From Oscillospiraceae bacterium (GTDB taxonomy: Bacteria; Bacillota; Clostridia; Oscillospirales; Oscillospiraceae): a stretch of 11,892 nt of DNA. Positions within the stretch are counted from its first letter, which is position 1. Every line of letters starts with the position of its first letter. Made by a program: the position numbers and the translations under genes. The stretch lies in contig JAISTA010000205.1 of assembly GCA_031272845.1 (NCBI GenBank), forward strand, positions 1-11,892. The letters run 5' to 3'. Below are positions 1 to 7,238 of this stretch, piece by piece. The notes under the pieces were generated by a model. It did no database searches. It was not told the DNA's origin and saw only the letters and a list, made by a program, of their open reading frames with translations.

Positions 1-34
1 GGTTACTTTTTCCGCTTCGCCGGAAAAAGTAACC
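1..34. repeat. Left terminal hairpin of the element
   Basis: Bases 1-14 (GGTTACTTTTTCCG) pair perfectly with 21-34 around a six-base loop (15-20). The same hairpin, inverted, ends the element at 958-991. Each end is therefore itself a palindrome inside the larger inverted repeat. Confidence 0.85.
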
Positions 35-46
35 AAAAAGGGGCGA

Positions 47-76
47 CTTCTTTTAGAAAGAAGCAAATCTTTTTTT
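47..76 (+). terminator. Terminator-like hairpin in left arm
   Basis: A 7-bp stem, CTTCTTT (47-53) with AAAGAAG (57-63), has a 3-nt loop and is followed after six bases by seven T (70-76). The mirrored copy lies in the right arm (about 916-945) on the other strand. Read inward, each arm would thus carry a terminator-like structure just inside its end. The stem is A/T-rich and the spacer before the T run is long, so termination is uncertain. Confidence 0.35.
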
Positions 77-550
77 ATGCCGGGCACAGCTGGTGCTGCA
101 AGTAGGTGCGTTCCCACACCGCGAGAAGTGCGGTGCAGCGTCCGAACGCCTGCGCACCGCCGCACACAGGGGCGAAGCCTGTCGCGGGGCTAAAGACTTA
201 GGTCGGCTGGCTGGTATGCGCGGATTGCGGAGGGGGGTGCTGACCGGAAGGACTGTACTGCTACGATCGCTGCCGCGCGTTATGCTGGAGATTGGTGCAT
301 GTCCCGACGCGGCGGGTGTTGTGGTGACGTAGGTACATTCTTTCGGTGCGGTTGCGTTCCCGCTGCCGCAACGTTTCCGTAGGGGACGGCGTCCTCGACG
401 TCCCTGCCCTTGGTTTGCCACAGGATTTTGCTTCAAACAACGCACCCGTCCGGCGTGGGTGCGGTTGGGTGCTTCCGTCTACCGCCGCGCTTTGCGCGTC
501 GGGACGCGCGAGTGCGGTGGTGGTGGCGGGGATTTTGGGCGCGGTGTGCT

Positions 551-660
551 GTAGGGGACGCTGCCCTCAGCGTTCCGCGCGTTTATTGTTCGATTTCGGT
601 GGTTCTAAAACGGCAATGCCGTGGTTGCGGGCACGGGACGCTGAGGGCCGCGTCCCCTAC
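551..660. repeat. Nested inner inverted repeat
   Basis: GTAGGGGACGCTGCCCTCAG and the following seven bases (551-577) match the reverse complement of 634-660 at about 25 of 27 positions. This forms a second palindrome inside the core of the larger element. A related but diverged word (GTAGGGGACGGCGTCCTC) sits at 379-396. Small internal hairpins, such as CGGCAATGCCG at 611-621, add to the fold. No coding function is visible. Confidence 0.75.
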
Positions 661-957
661 ATGGGATTCCCGTACCCCGCCGCGCCGGGACACGTACCCA
701 CCTCCCGCACAACGTGCGGCAGCGATCGTAGCAGTACCGTCCTTCCGGTAACCACCCCCACCGCAGTTCGCGCATATATGCAGCCTAACCTAAGTCTTTA
801 GCCTCGTCCCCGGCTTCGCCCCTGTGTGCGGCGGTGCGTAGGCGTTCGGACGCTGCACCGCACCTGTCATTGTGCGGGAACGCACCACATTGCCGCACCT
901 GCGTCTGCCCGGCATAAAAAAAGATTTGCTTCTTTCTAAAAGAAGTCGCCCCTTTTT

Positions 958-991
958 GGTTACTTTTTCCGGCGAAGCGGAAAAAGTAACC
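958..991. repeat. Right terminal hairpin of the element
   Basis: GGTTACTTTTTCCG (958-971) pairs with 978-991 around a six-base loop; this is the inverted copy of the 1-34 hairpin. The symmetry stops sharply after 991, which marks the right boundary. Confidence 0.85.
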
Positions 992-1184
992 GCCCGCCGC
1001 GTAGGCGCTCTTGCTGTGAATAGAAGAACAGCTGAATCCCAATTCCAAACACCGAAATCTGCGTCAAACAGAGAACTTTTCGTTCCCGCCTCCGGTTTTG
1101 CGTCAAAAAGAACACCTACACCGCCGCAAACCCAAAGCAGGCCCCCGCGTCAAAAACAAAGCCGCGTTTTTTCTACAAAAACAC
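992..1184. other. Non-coding spacer
   Basis: There is no credible gene between the repeat element and the next promoter. The only pattern I see is the word GCGTCAAA three times (1061-1068, 1100-1107, 1147-1154) at unequal spacing, which may be chance. Confidence 0.6.
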
Positions 1185-1213
1185 TTGACAAAACAATCAC
1201 TTTATGCAATACT
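1185..1213 (+). promoter_or_regulatory. Sigma-A type promoter of the binding-protein gene
   Basis: The -35 box TTGACA (1185-1190) is perfect. A 17-bp spacer ends in an extended TGC (1205-1207), followed by the -10 box AATACT (1208-1213; four of six consensus bases). The -10 overlaps an imperfect dyad, AATAC (1208-1212) with GTATT (1221-1225), which could be an operator. Start of transcription is expected near 1220, giving a leader of about 45 nt, too short for a T-box or riboswitch. Confidence 0.7.
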
Positions 1214-1264
1214 TATTTACGTATTCAATACATACATATATGTTTTATACTGAGGTAAACCAAA

Positions 1265-2314
1265 ATGAAAAACTTAAAGAAAGGAATCGCCGCTCTGCTT
1301 GCGGTACTAATGTGCGTTGCGCTCTTTGCGTGCGGCGGAAAGACAACGCCCTCGGCCTCGCCGTCTGAAACGCCGTCCGAGTCGCCGTCACCGTCCGCGT
1401 CCGCGCCTGTGGAGCCGGCCAAGAACTACAAGGTCGGAATCATCCAGATCGTCGAGCACCCGTCGCTTGACGAGGTTCGCACGTCATTTATTGCGGAGCT
1501 TGCCGCAAAGGGTTTTGTAGACGGTCAGAATATCACGATCGACTACAAAAACGGACAGGGCGACATGACAAACCTGAACACGATTGCGCAGGGCTTTGCA
1601 AACGATAAGTACGACATTATCGTCGCGATCGCAACTCCATCCGCACAGGCGGCCCAGGCCGCGACAAGCGAGATCCCGATCGTGTTCTCCGCCGTAACAG
1701 ACCCTGTGGACGCGGGACTTATTGACTCCCTCGAAAAGCCCGGCGCAAACATCACGGGAACGTCGGATTGGATTTCGGCGGTCGATATTATCAAGCTCGC
1801 AAACGACTTAACGCCCGGCTTTAAGACGATTGGCACAATCTACAATTCCGGTGAGGCAAACTCTGTTTCTACAGTCAACGACCTCAAGGCCTATGCGGCT
1901 GAAAACGGACTGACGATCGTCGAGCAGCCGATTACAAACACCTCTGAGCTTCAGCAGGCGGCACAGACGCTCTCGAATAAGTGCGACATTGTGTTTATCC
2001 CGACGGATAACGCCGTCGCCTCCGCCATGCCCATTGCGGCGGAGGTGTTCAACGCGGCAAAAATTCCGCTGTATGTCGGCGCGGACTCGATGGTTACAGA
2101 CGGCGGATTTGCCTCCTACGGCGTAAACTACACGAACCTCGGCAAGGAAACGGCGGCTATGGTGGTGGACGTTCTCGGCGGCAAGGCTCCGGCGGAGCTT
2201 CCGGCGCGCGCAATCCCGGTTACGGACATCTACATAAACTCCGTCACAGCGGCGATTCTCGGAGTAACAATTCCGGAAGAGATCCTGAACAACGCAAAAA
2301 TAGTAGGCGAATAA
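1265..2314 (+). CDS. ABC-type substrate-binding lipoprotein, TrpX-like (ABC_sub_bind family)
   Basis: This 349-residue protein is exported. Residues 1-22 are a lipoprotein signal peptide ending in the lipobox LFAC, with Cys23 as the lipidated residue, then a Ser/Pro/Thr/Ala/Glu linker to about residue 50. The mature domain starts at about 52 (YKVGIIQIVEHPSLD) and runs to the C terminus. It has the features of the periplasmic-binding-like ABC_sub_bind family (TrpX group): an EHPSLDEVR motif, a long middle region with IVFSAVTDPVDAGL, and a late YGVNYTNLG segment. In known members it captures a small ligand, for example tryptophan or another aromatic, outside the membrane and passes it to a permease. 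Ligand specificity cannot be read from the sequence. The ATG is supported by GAGG at 1252-1255, nine bases upstream. No permease or ATPase gene follows; a terminator comes straight after, so it is monocistronic here and its partners are elsewhere or lost. Confidence 0.88.
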   Translation: MKNLKKGIAALLAVLMCVALFACGGKTTPSASPSETPSESPSPSASAPVEPAKNYKVGIIQIVEHPSLDEVRTSFIAELAAKGFVDGQNITIDYKNGQGDMTNLNTIAQGFANDKYDIIVAIATPSAQAAQAATSEIPIVFSAVTDPVDAGLIDSLEKPGANITGTSDWISAVDIIKLANDLTPGFKTIGTIYNSGEANSVSTVNDLKAYAAENGLTIVEQPITNTSELQQAAQTLSNKCDIVFIPTDNAVASAMPIAAEVFNAAKIPLYVGADSMVTDGGFASYGVNYTNLGKETAAMVVDVLGGKAPAELPARAIPVTDIYINSVTAAILGVTIPEEILNNAKIVGE

Positions 2315-2335
2315 AACAAGCCTGCTAAAAGATAA

Positions 2336-2375
2336 GCAAAAACATCCTTTCGCGAAAGCGAAAGGATGTTTTTGC
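2336..2375 (+). terminator. Strong, probably bidirectional terminator
   Basis: A perfect 18-bp stem (2336-2353 with 2358-2375) closes on a GAAA tetraloop (2354-2357). Its 5' arm carries AAAAA and its 3' arm TTTTT, so it could stop transcription from both sides. It lies 21 bases after the stop codon of the binding-protein gene. Confidence 0.9.
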
Positions 2376-2568
2376 GCAAATATAAAAAGCAAACGCCATA
2401 ATGCCGGTTCAGAACCACAACCAGCGCAGTCCCCGTACCAAAAATTTTCCCGCAGGCGAGTGAACCGCAACAAAAAAGCGGGGAATCCATTCCCCCGGTT
2501 TTAACTTATCAAACCGCATTCGCAGGCAGACCCGGCAGGAGTTCGCATGTAAAAGCAGCGCGGAGCGC
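2376..2568. other. Intergenic region, no gene seen
   Basis: No convincing coding sequence lies on either strand. A small hairpin, GGGGAA (2480-2485) with TTCCCC (2490-2495), has six A on its left flank (2472-2477). Read on the minus strand it resembles a weak terminator, but no minus-strand gene feeds it, so it may be a relic. Confidence 0.5.
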
Positions 2569-2597
2569 TTGCATTTTTGATTAGCTTATGCTATAAT
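2569..2597 (+). promoter_or_regulatory. Promoter of the ydcF-to-mutL operon
   Basis: TTGCAT (2569-2574), a 17-bp spacer, and a perfect extended -10, TGC-TATAAT (TATAAT at 2592-2597), make a strong sigma-A site. A second TATAAT overlaps the start codon at 2603-2608 but has no -35 at the right distance. Transcription should begin near 2604, only a few bases before the first ATG. Confidence 0.75.
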
Positions 2598-2606
2598 CGT
2601 TCTATA

Positions 2607-3395
2607 ATGGATTTTTGTACTCTGCGGCGTAGCTTTACGTCTATTCGTTTGAAAAAGAATATACTAAACGCAATCAGAATAATTCTTGCTGCTGCAGGAT
2701 TGCTGCTAATCCTTGGCGCGGTAATTTTTCTTCTTTCACTCGTCACACTCTGGATTTTTGTTCAAATGGCGGCCGGCGTGTTTTTTGTTGCACTCGGCGT
2801 GTTTTTGCCGTGGCTGACCAAGAAAAAACTCCTTTGCGCGGCCGTTTTCACTGTAATCGGGCTTGTCCTGGCAGGCTGCGTTTTTCTCGCGGCCTACGGC
2901 AATGCTGATAACGCAGACTACACGGAGGACGCGGTAATTGTTCTGGGCGCGGGTCTTCGCGGTGAAACTCCGTCGTATCCTTTGCGGGCGCGGCTTGAAA
3001 AAGCTGCCGAATATTACGCCAGGAACCCAAGCTGCGTCATCGCGGTCTGCGGAGCGCAGGGCGCAAATGAGGCAATCACAGAGGCCGAGGCAATGCGTCG
3101 GTACCTCGCGGCAAACGGAGTGCCGAACGAGGCAATAATTATGGAGACGCGCTCTGTGACGACATACCAAAACCTCACCTTTGCGGACGAGCTTTTGGCG
3201 GAGCGGTTTCCTGAGGGCTACCGCGCGGTAGTCATAACAAGCGCGTTTCACGTGTTTCGCGCTGGGCGGCTTGCGCACGGCGCGGGGATAAACGCCGCTC
3301 ATATCGGCGCGGATATTGGCCTGTTCGGCGCACCCGCAAACTACATTCGTGAGCTTGTCGCCGTAGCGGCAATGATTTTTGGAAGAAAAGGATAA
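2607..3395 (+). CDS. YdcF/SanA/ElyC-like membrane protein (DUF218)
   Basis: The protein has 262 residues from ATG 2607. Three hydrophobic helices (about 20-45, 47-70 and 75-97) are followed by a DUF218 domain. Family blocks are visible: VLGAG (112-116), the CGAQG...EAITEAEAM block (148-162), SVTTYQN (183-189) and TSAFHVFRAGRL (211-222). Relatives SanA and ElyC affect envelope integrity and peptidoglycan-precursor metabolism; the biochemical activity of the domain is not settled, so I assign none. A longer reading from TTG 2577 is unlikely because it lies inside the promoter. ATG 2607 has no SD site and sits almost at the predicted transcription start, so the message may be leaderless; TTG 2649 also lacks an SD. 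It is first in the operon and ends 4 bp before the DUF2284 gene. Confidence 0.82.
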   Translation: MDFCTLRRSFTSIRLKKNILNAIRIILAAAGLLLILGAVIFLLSLVTLWIFVQMAAGVFFVALGVFLPWLTKKKLLCAAVFTVIGLVLAGCVFLAAYGNADNADYTEDAVIVLGAGLRGETPSYPLRARLEKAAEYYARNPSCVIAVCGAQGANEAITEAEAMRRYLAANGVPNEAIIMETRSVTTYQNLTFADELLAERFPEGYRAVVITSAFHVFRAGRLAHGAGINAAHIGADIGLFGAPANYIRELVAVAAMIFGRKG

Positions 3396-3399
3396 ACCT

Positions 3400-3939
3400 A
3401 TGCTGGATTTTGAAAAATTAAGTCAACTGGCGCTGGACTGCGGCTTTACGCACAGCGGCGAGCTGGACTGCGCAACACTGGAGTTTTTGCCTGAGGTTCG
3501 CGCGATGTGCGCGGCGGACAAGTGCGCCAAATATGACCGCTCGTGGTCCTGTCCTCCCGCCTCCGGTACACTTGAGGAAAACACAGAAAAAGCCGCGCGT
3601 TATAGCTGCGGAATAATCGTGCAGACTGTCACGCAGCTTGAGGACAGCTTCGACTTCGAGGGTATGGCCGAGGGGGCGCAGCGTCACGGAGCGGCGTTTG
3701 AAAAAATGCGCCTTCTTCTGAAGCAAGACTACCCTAACATGTTTCCAATGGGGGCCGGAGGCTGCTCCAAGTGCGCGCAGTGCACCTATCCGGACGCGCC
3801 CTGCCGCTTTCCCGAGGAGCTGACGCATTCAATGGAGGCCTGCGGACTGCTTGTCTCAAAGGTGTGCACGGACAACGGAATGAAATACAATCACGGGAAG
3901 GACACGCTTTGCTACACGGCGTGCTTTCTGATGGAGTAA
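3400..3939 (+). CDS. DUF2284 cysteine-rich, probably metal-binding protein
   Basis: The protein has 179 residues with no signal peptide or membrane helix, so it should be cytosolic. Two cysteine clusters define the DUF2284 family: Cys37, Cys42 and Cys51 in C-x4-C-x8-CPP with a WSCPP signature, and Cys122, Cys125, Cys128 and Cys135 in GGCSKCAQCTYPDAPC. Further cysteines (148, 156, 171, 175) lie near the C terminus. The spacing suggests an iron-sulfur cluster or other metal, but no reaction is established for the family. A TTG at 3379 is in frame, but ATG 3400 is preceded at seven bases by AAAAGGA (3386-3392), which decides the start. The gene sits 4 bp after the ydcF-like gene and 7 bp before the glycosyltransferase; the link between them is not obvious. 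Confidence 0.85.
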   Translation: MLDFEKLSQLALDCGFTHSGELDCATLEFLPEVRAMCAADKCAKYDRSWSCPPASGTLEENTEKAARYSCGIIVQTVTQLEDSFDFEGMAEGAQRHGAAFEKMRLLLKQDYPNMFPMGAGGCSKCAQCTYPDAPCRFPEELTHSMEACGLLVSKVCTDNGMKYNHGKDTLCYTACFLME

Positions 3940-3946
3940 CGCGAAA

Positions 3947-4909
3947 ATGAGCTCTACACTGAATATTGTTATACCCTGCTATAATGAGCACGACGCGCTG
4001 CCGTTAACGATTCCCGTTCTGAAAAATATCCTGGACGGGCTCAAGGTCTCCGGCAAGGTGTCTGAAAACAGCCGAGTTGTGCTTGTGGACGACGGCTCCA
4101 AGGACGACACCTGGAGCATTATAAAGGCCGCTTCGGATACGGACGGCAAGACCTTTTCCGGCGTTAAGCTCTCGCGCAACGGCGGCACGCAAAAGGGACT
4201 GCTCGCCGGAACAGACGCCGCCGTAAACATTTTCGGCGCGGATTTCATCATTTCAACAGACGCCGACCTGCAGGACGATATACAAACCGTCGAGAAAATG
4301 ACGGATTTGTTTAACTCCGGCACAGACGTCGTTTACGGCGTGCGCAACGACAGAACGGCGGACACAGGCCTTAAAAAGCTGACGGCGCAGGGCTTTTACA
4401 AGCTCTCGCGCGCAATGGGAATCGAAAGCGTGTACAACCATTCAGACTACAGAATGCTTTCGCGCCGAGTTTGCCTGCACCTGCTGTCCTACCGCGAAAG
4501 CGACGTTTTTATCAGAAATATCGTTCCGAAAATCGGGTACCGCTCCGATACTGTTGAGTACGCGCGGCTTGCGCGCAACGCGGGCACGACGAAATATAAT
4601 TTTATAAAGCTGTTCGCGCTTGCCATTTCGGGGATAGTGTCGTCCTCGCTGCGGCCTGTGCGGCTGATTTTCGGCGCTTCGGCTCTGTCTGCGCTTATCG
4701 GAATCGCGTATTTTATCGCGGCCTGCGCAACGGGCTACGTCAAGCATTCGCTCATATCCGCGCTATGGATTGTCTGCGCCGTTATAACCGCGAGCATTGC
4801 AATCGTCGGCGAATATGCGGGACGCGCGTATATTGAAAGTAAACACCGCCCGAACTATTTTATAGAAGAAATAGCGGGCGAAACAAATATAAGTGAAGTG
4901 AAAAATTAA
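3947..4909 (+). CDS. Family 2 glycosyltransferase, GtrB/DPM1-like, membrane-anchored
   Basis: The 320-residue protein has a GT-A domain at the N terminus: IVIPCYNE (7-14), VLVDDGSKDDT (45-55) for the nucleotide and DADLQDD (105-111) for the metal and donor. A YNHSDYRML segment (163-171) corresponds to the conserved DFRL-type block. Two membrane helices follow (about 238-262 and 267-291), then the ESKHRPNYFI tail typical of polyprenyl-phosphate glycosyltransferases such as GtrB. These proteins move a sugar from a UDP- or GDP-sugar to undecaprenyl phosphate on the cytosolic face of the membrane. The sugar here is unknown. GGAGT at 3933-3937 serves as SD, nine bases before ATG. The stop overlaps the next start by one base (TAATG). 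No GtrA-like flippase follows; a MATE exporter takes that place, but a functional tie is only a guess. Confidence 0.88.
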   Translation: MSSTLNIVIPCYNEHDALPLTIPVLKNILDGLKVSGKVSENSRVVLVDDGSKDDTWSIIKAASDTDGKTFSGVKLSRNGGTQKGLLAGTDAAVNIFGADFIISTDADLQDDIQTVEKMTDLFNSGTDVVYGVRNDRTADTGLKKLTAQGFYKLSRAMGIESVYNHSDYRMLSRRVCLHLLSYRESDVFIRNIVPKIGYRSDTVEYARLARNAGTTKYNFIKLFALAISGIVSSSLRPVRLIFGASALSALIGIAYFIAACATGYVKHSLISALWIVCAVITASIAIVGEYAGRAYIESKHRPNYFIEEIAGETNISEVKN

Positions 4910-6369
4910 TGTCTGATACTCTTGTCAAAAAGAAGTCGCACGGACTCGACCTTACACAAGGCCGGGTTCCGACTCTTTTGCTGCGTTTTGCGTGGCCGTT
5001 TCTCGTTTCTGGACTCTTTTCGGCGCTGTACGGCGTTGCGGATACATTCTTCATCGGAAAATACGGCTCTGAGGCCGCAATCTCCGGCGTCGGCACGGCG
5101 ACGCAGGTTCTGAATTTTGTCTATACCGCGACTATCGGAATTGGCACCGGCGGAACGGTGCTTATAGGACGCAAAATCGGAGAGCGGGACGACAAGGGCG
5201 CGGCAAAGGCCGTCGGCTCGTTTATGGCAATCGGCGTTATTCTTATGGTCGTGTTAACGGCGTTTATTTTCCTAATGCGCGACCCGCTGATTTCCGTAAT
5301 GAAAGCCCCCGAAGATTCTGTTGCTCACGCGGTTACATATGTTAACATAACAGTTATCGGCGTGCCCTTTCTAATCGGGTTTAACTTTATCTCAGCTATT
5401 CAAAGAGGTATGGGCAACTCGACAAAGCCGAGTGTCGTCGGCGCTGTCGGCTGCGTTACGAACATAATATTAGACTATGTGTTTGCGGGAGTTCTCGGAA
5501 TGGGCGCGCGCGGCGTTGCGGTTGCAACAGTTATCGCGCAGGGAGTTACATTTGTTGTAATCGGCGGAATGCTGCTCAAGTCAAAATTCCCGTTTCTGTT
5601 TACGAAAAAGGATTTTCGTCTGCACGGCCCCTCTGTCTCGGCGGTTTTCCGCGTTGGGATCCCGCTTTGGGCGCAGGAAATTGTCGTGCATGTCTCGTTT
5701 ATGATAATCCAGGGCGTTGTGAACAATATGGGTACGGACGCCTCGGCCTCCGTCACGCTTATATCAAAGGTTTTCAACATCGGCGGAATGTTCCCGCTTG
5801 CAATCGGAAACGCGATTGCCGCAATGTCCGCGCAGAATCTCGGCGCGGGGCGGCGGGACAGGGCGCTTTCCGCCCTCAAGTGGGGCATACTCTACTCGCT
5901 TATAATTGAGGTTGTGTTCTGCGCCTGGTGCCAAATCGCGCCTGAAGCTATAACGGCGCAGCTCGCGCCGGGCAAGGAGGGTGTTATCCTCGGTGCGGCG
6001 GCATATCTGCGGGCGTTCTCGATTGACCTTGTGCTTGTCGGGCTGGTCTTTCCGATAAACTCGTTTTTGTCGGGTCTCGGCAAGGCGTTTATTACAATGG
6101 CGCACTCGCTTGCTGCGACATTTGCGGTGCGCGTGCCGCTGTCACTTCTTTTCTCAAGAATTTCGGGCGACCTCAACCGAAAGCTGTATTTTGTAGGCCT
6201 TGCCGCGCCGATCGCCTCCATTTTGTCGCTGGTTATCTGCATTACGTACATAACCATTTACTTCCGCCGGCTTGCTGTCTCGGAAGCAAGACTTCCCGTC
6301 CCGGCCGAAGCGGAGCTGTCCGCCGCCGCGCCGGAACCTGCCGCCATAGCGGAGAGCACCGGCGATTGA
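4909..6369 (+). CDS. MATE-family multidrug/Na+ (or H+) antiporter
   Basis: The 486-residue, very hydrophobic protein has the twelve-helix two-half MATE layout. Signature stretches include ADTFFIGKYGSEAAISGVG (about 44-62) in the first half, the IQRGMGNSTKP loop, and SAQNLGAGRRDRA opening the second half, much as in MepA- and NorM-type exporters. Such proteins expel cationic drugs or dyes in exchange for sodium or protons. Beyond helix 12 there is an unusual Ala/Pro/Glu tail of about 30 residues (VPAEAELSAAAPEPAAIAES), probably cytosolic. The start codon shares a base with the previous stop and has only a weak SD, so translation probably depends on reinitiation. The end overlaps the rsmA start by four bases. 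Substrate is unknown. Confidence 0.9.
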   Translation: MSDTLVKKKSHGLDLTQGRVPTLLLRFAWPFLVSGLFSALYGVADTFFIGKYGSEAAISGVGTATQVLNFVYTATIGIGTGGTVLIGRKIGERDDKGAAKAVGSFMAIGVILMVVLTAFIFLMRDPLISVMKAPEDSVAHAVTYVNITVIGVPFLIGFNFISAIQRGMGNSTKPSVVGAVGCVTNIILDYVFAGVLGMGARGVAVATVIAQGVTFVVIGGMLLKSKFPFLFTKKDFRLHGPSVSAVFRVGIPLWAQEIVVHVSFMIIQGVVNNMGTDASASVTLISKVFNIGGMFPLAIGNAIAAMSAQNLGAGRRDRALSALKWGILYSLIIEVVFCAWCQIAPEAITAQLAPGKEGVILGAAAYLRAFSIDLVLVGLVFPINSFLSGLGKAFITMAHSLAATFAVRVPLSLLFSRISGDLNRKLYFVGLAAPIASILSLVICITYITIYFRRLAVSEARLPVPAEAELSAAAPEPAAIAESTGD

Positions 6370-7205
6370 ACGTCCGCTCGGTACTCGACAAATACGGCCT
6401 GCGCGCCGACAAGGCGTTCGGGCAAAACTTCCTGACGGATGAGAACATTCTGCGGAAAATCGCGGAAGCCTCCGGTGCGGATAAAAGCTCGCACGTTCTG
6501 GAGGTCGGCCCCGGTCTCGGCGCGCTGACGGAGCGCCTCGCGCAGAACGCTGGCTTTGTAACAGCCGTAGAGGCCGACAGAAGACTGCTTCCCGCGCTGA
6601 CCGACAGGTTCGGAGACTCCGAAAACATAAGGCTTGTGCAGGGCGATATTCTAAAGCAGGATTTAGCGGAGCTGATGGTCGCGCCCCCGGGGCTTACCAC
6701 GCGTCTGTGCGCAAACCTGCCGTACAATATCACAACGCCTGTCATTATAAAGGCGCTTGAGAGCGGACTTTTCTCGTCTGTCACCGTTATGGTGCAAAAA
6801 GAGGTCGCGGAGCGTATGGCGGCCGCGCCGGGCATCTCAGATTACGGTGCATTTTCCGTGTTCACGCAGTATTATTCCATACCGAAGAGACTGTTTTCTG
6901 TGCCGCCGACGTGCTTTTTTCCGCCGCCGAAGGTCACGTCAGCCGTCATTCGGCTTGAGGTGCTGAAAACGCCGCCTGTTGCGACTGACGACACGGCGCT
7001 GTTCTTTCGCGTAGTCCGCGCGGCCTTTGCCCAAAGGCGCAAAACGCTTCTGAACGCGCTGTCAGGCGAGTTTTCAGCGCTCGGAAAGGAGAGAATCGCC
7101 GCTGTTTTGGATGTCTGCGGTCTGCCGCCGCAGGTGCGCGGCGAAACGCTGGAGCTTTCGCAATTTGCGGAGGTTTCAAACCAAATCGGCGCGGTGCTTG
7201 ACTGA
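6366..7205 (+). CDS. rsmA: 16S rRNA dimethyladenosine transferase (KsgA)
   Basis: This enzyme dimethylates two adjacent adenines (A1518/A1519, E. coli numbering) near the 3' end of 16S rRNA, using S-adenosylmethionine, late in small-subunit assembly. All family landmarks are present in the 279 residues: GQNFL (19-23), SAM motif I EVGPGLGALT (46-55), acidic Glu69 in VEAD, Asp94 in GDIL, motif IV NLPYNIT (117-123) and the FFPPPKVTSAVI segment toward the C-terminal helical domain. Length is normal. The start is TTG, overlapping the MATE stop as TTGA, with GGAGAG (6351-6356) nine bases upstream. No ATG gives a full N terminus, so TTG is the best choice. Loss of this gene classically gives kasugamycin resistance. 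It is followed by mutL in the same transcript. Confidence 0.97.
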   Translation: MNVRSVLDKYGLRADKAFGQNFLTDENILRKIAEASGADKSSHVLEVGPGLGALTERLAQNAGFVTAVEADRRLLPALTDRFGDSENIRLVQGDILKQDLAELMVAPPGLTTRLCANLPYNITTPVIIKALESGLFSSVTVMVQKEVAERMAAAPGISDYGAFSVFTQYYSIPKRLFSVPPTCFFPPPKVTSAVIRLEVLKTPPVATDDTALFFRVVRAAFAQRRKTLLNALSGEFSALGKERIAAVLDVCGLPPQVRGETLELSQFAEVSNQIGAVLD

Positions 7206-7238
7206 CCGCGTATTAAAACACTACATAAAGCTGTGCAA

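Larger units (their letters stand above)
1..991. repeat. Long imperfect inverted-repeat element, non-coding
   Basis: The first 86 bases (1-86) are the exact reverse complement of 906-991. Further in, the arms stay related in blocks: 128-150 with 841-863, 154-179 with 812-837, 191-203 with 788-800, 255-276 with 716-737, and about 298-315 with 675-694. The arms are thus about 315 bp each around a core of about 360 bp. Open frames inside run on both strands, mirror one another through the repeat and have no SD site or recognisable domain, so I treat them as spurious. No transposase is present; the structure resembles a non-autonomous, MITE-like or structured intergenic element. The left end coincides with the window edge, so a target duplication cannot be checked and the element may extend further. 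The terminal symmetry makes position 1 the likely true end. Confidence 0.85.

Noticed and set aside
346..801. Open frames of 113-151 codons inside the repeat, and frames of 87-130 codons on the minus strand in the arms
   Set aside because: They mirror one another through the inverted repeat, are Arg/Pro/Cys-rich in the way of GC-rich non-coding DNA, and have no SD or domain.
1..991. Possible CRISPR array or group II intron
   Set aside because: There are no regularly spaced direct repeats, no reverse transcriptase and no recognisable intron domain V; the symmetry is purely inverted.
1061..1154. Three copies of GCGTCAAA
   Set aside because: They are unevenly spaced (39 and 47 bp), with no dyad or link to the promoter; chance is likely. 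Too few and too short for a CRISPR or iteron array.
1214..1264. T-box or riboswitch before the TrpX-like gene
   Set aside because: The leader is about 45 nt and lacks any T-box or aptamer consensus.
1808..2473. 221-codon minus-strand frame crossing the terminator at 2336-2375
   Set aside because: It runs antisense to the binding-protein gene and through a terminator hairpin, with no start signals.
2472..2495. Minus-strand terminator
   Set aside because: The hairpin has only a 6-bp stem, and no minus-strand gene lies upstream of it; kept only as a note in the intergenic entry.
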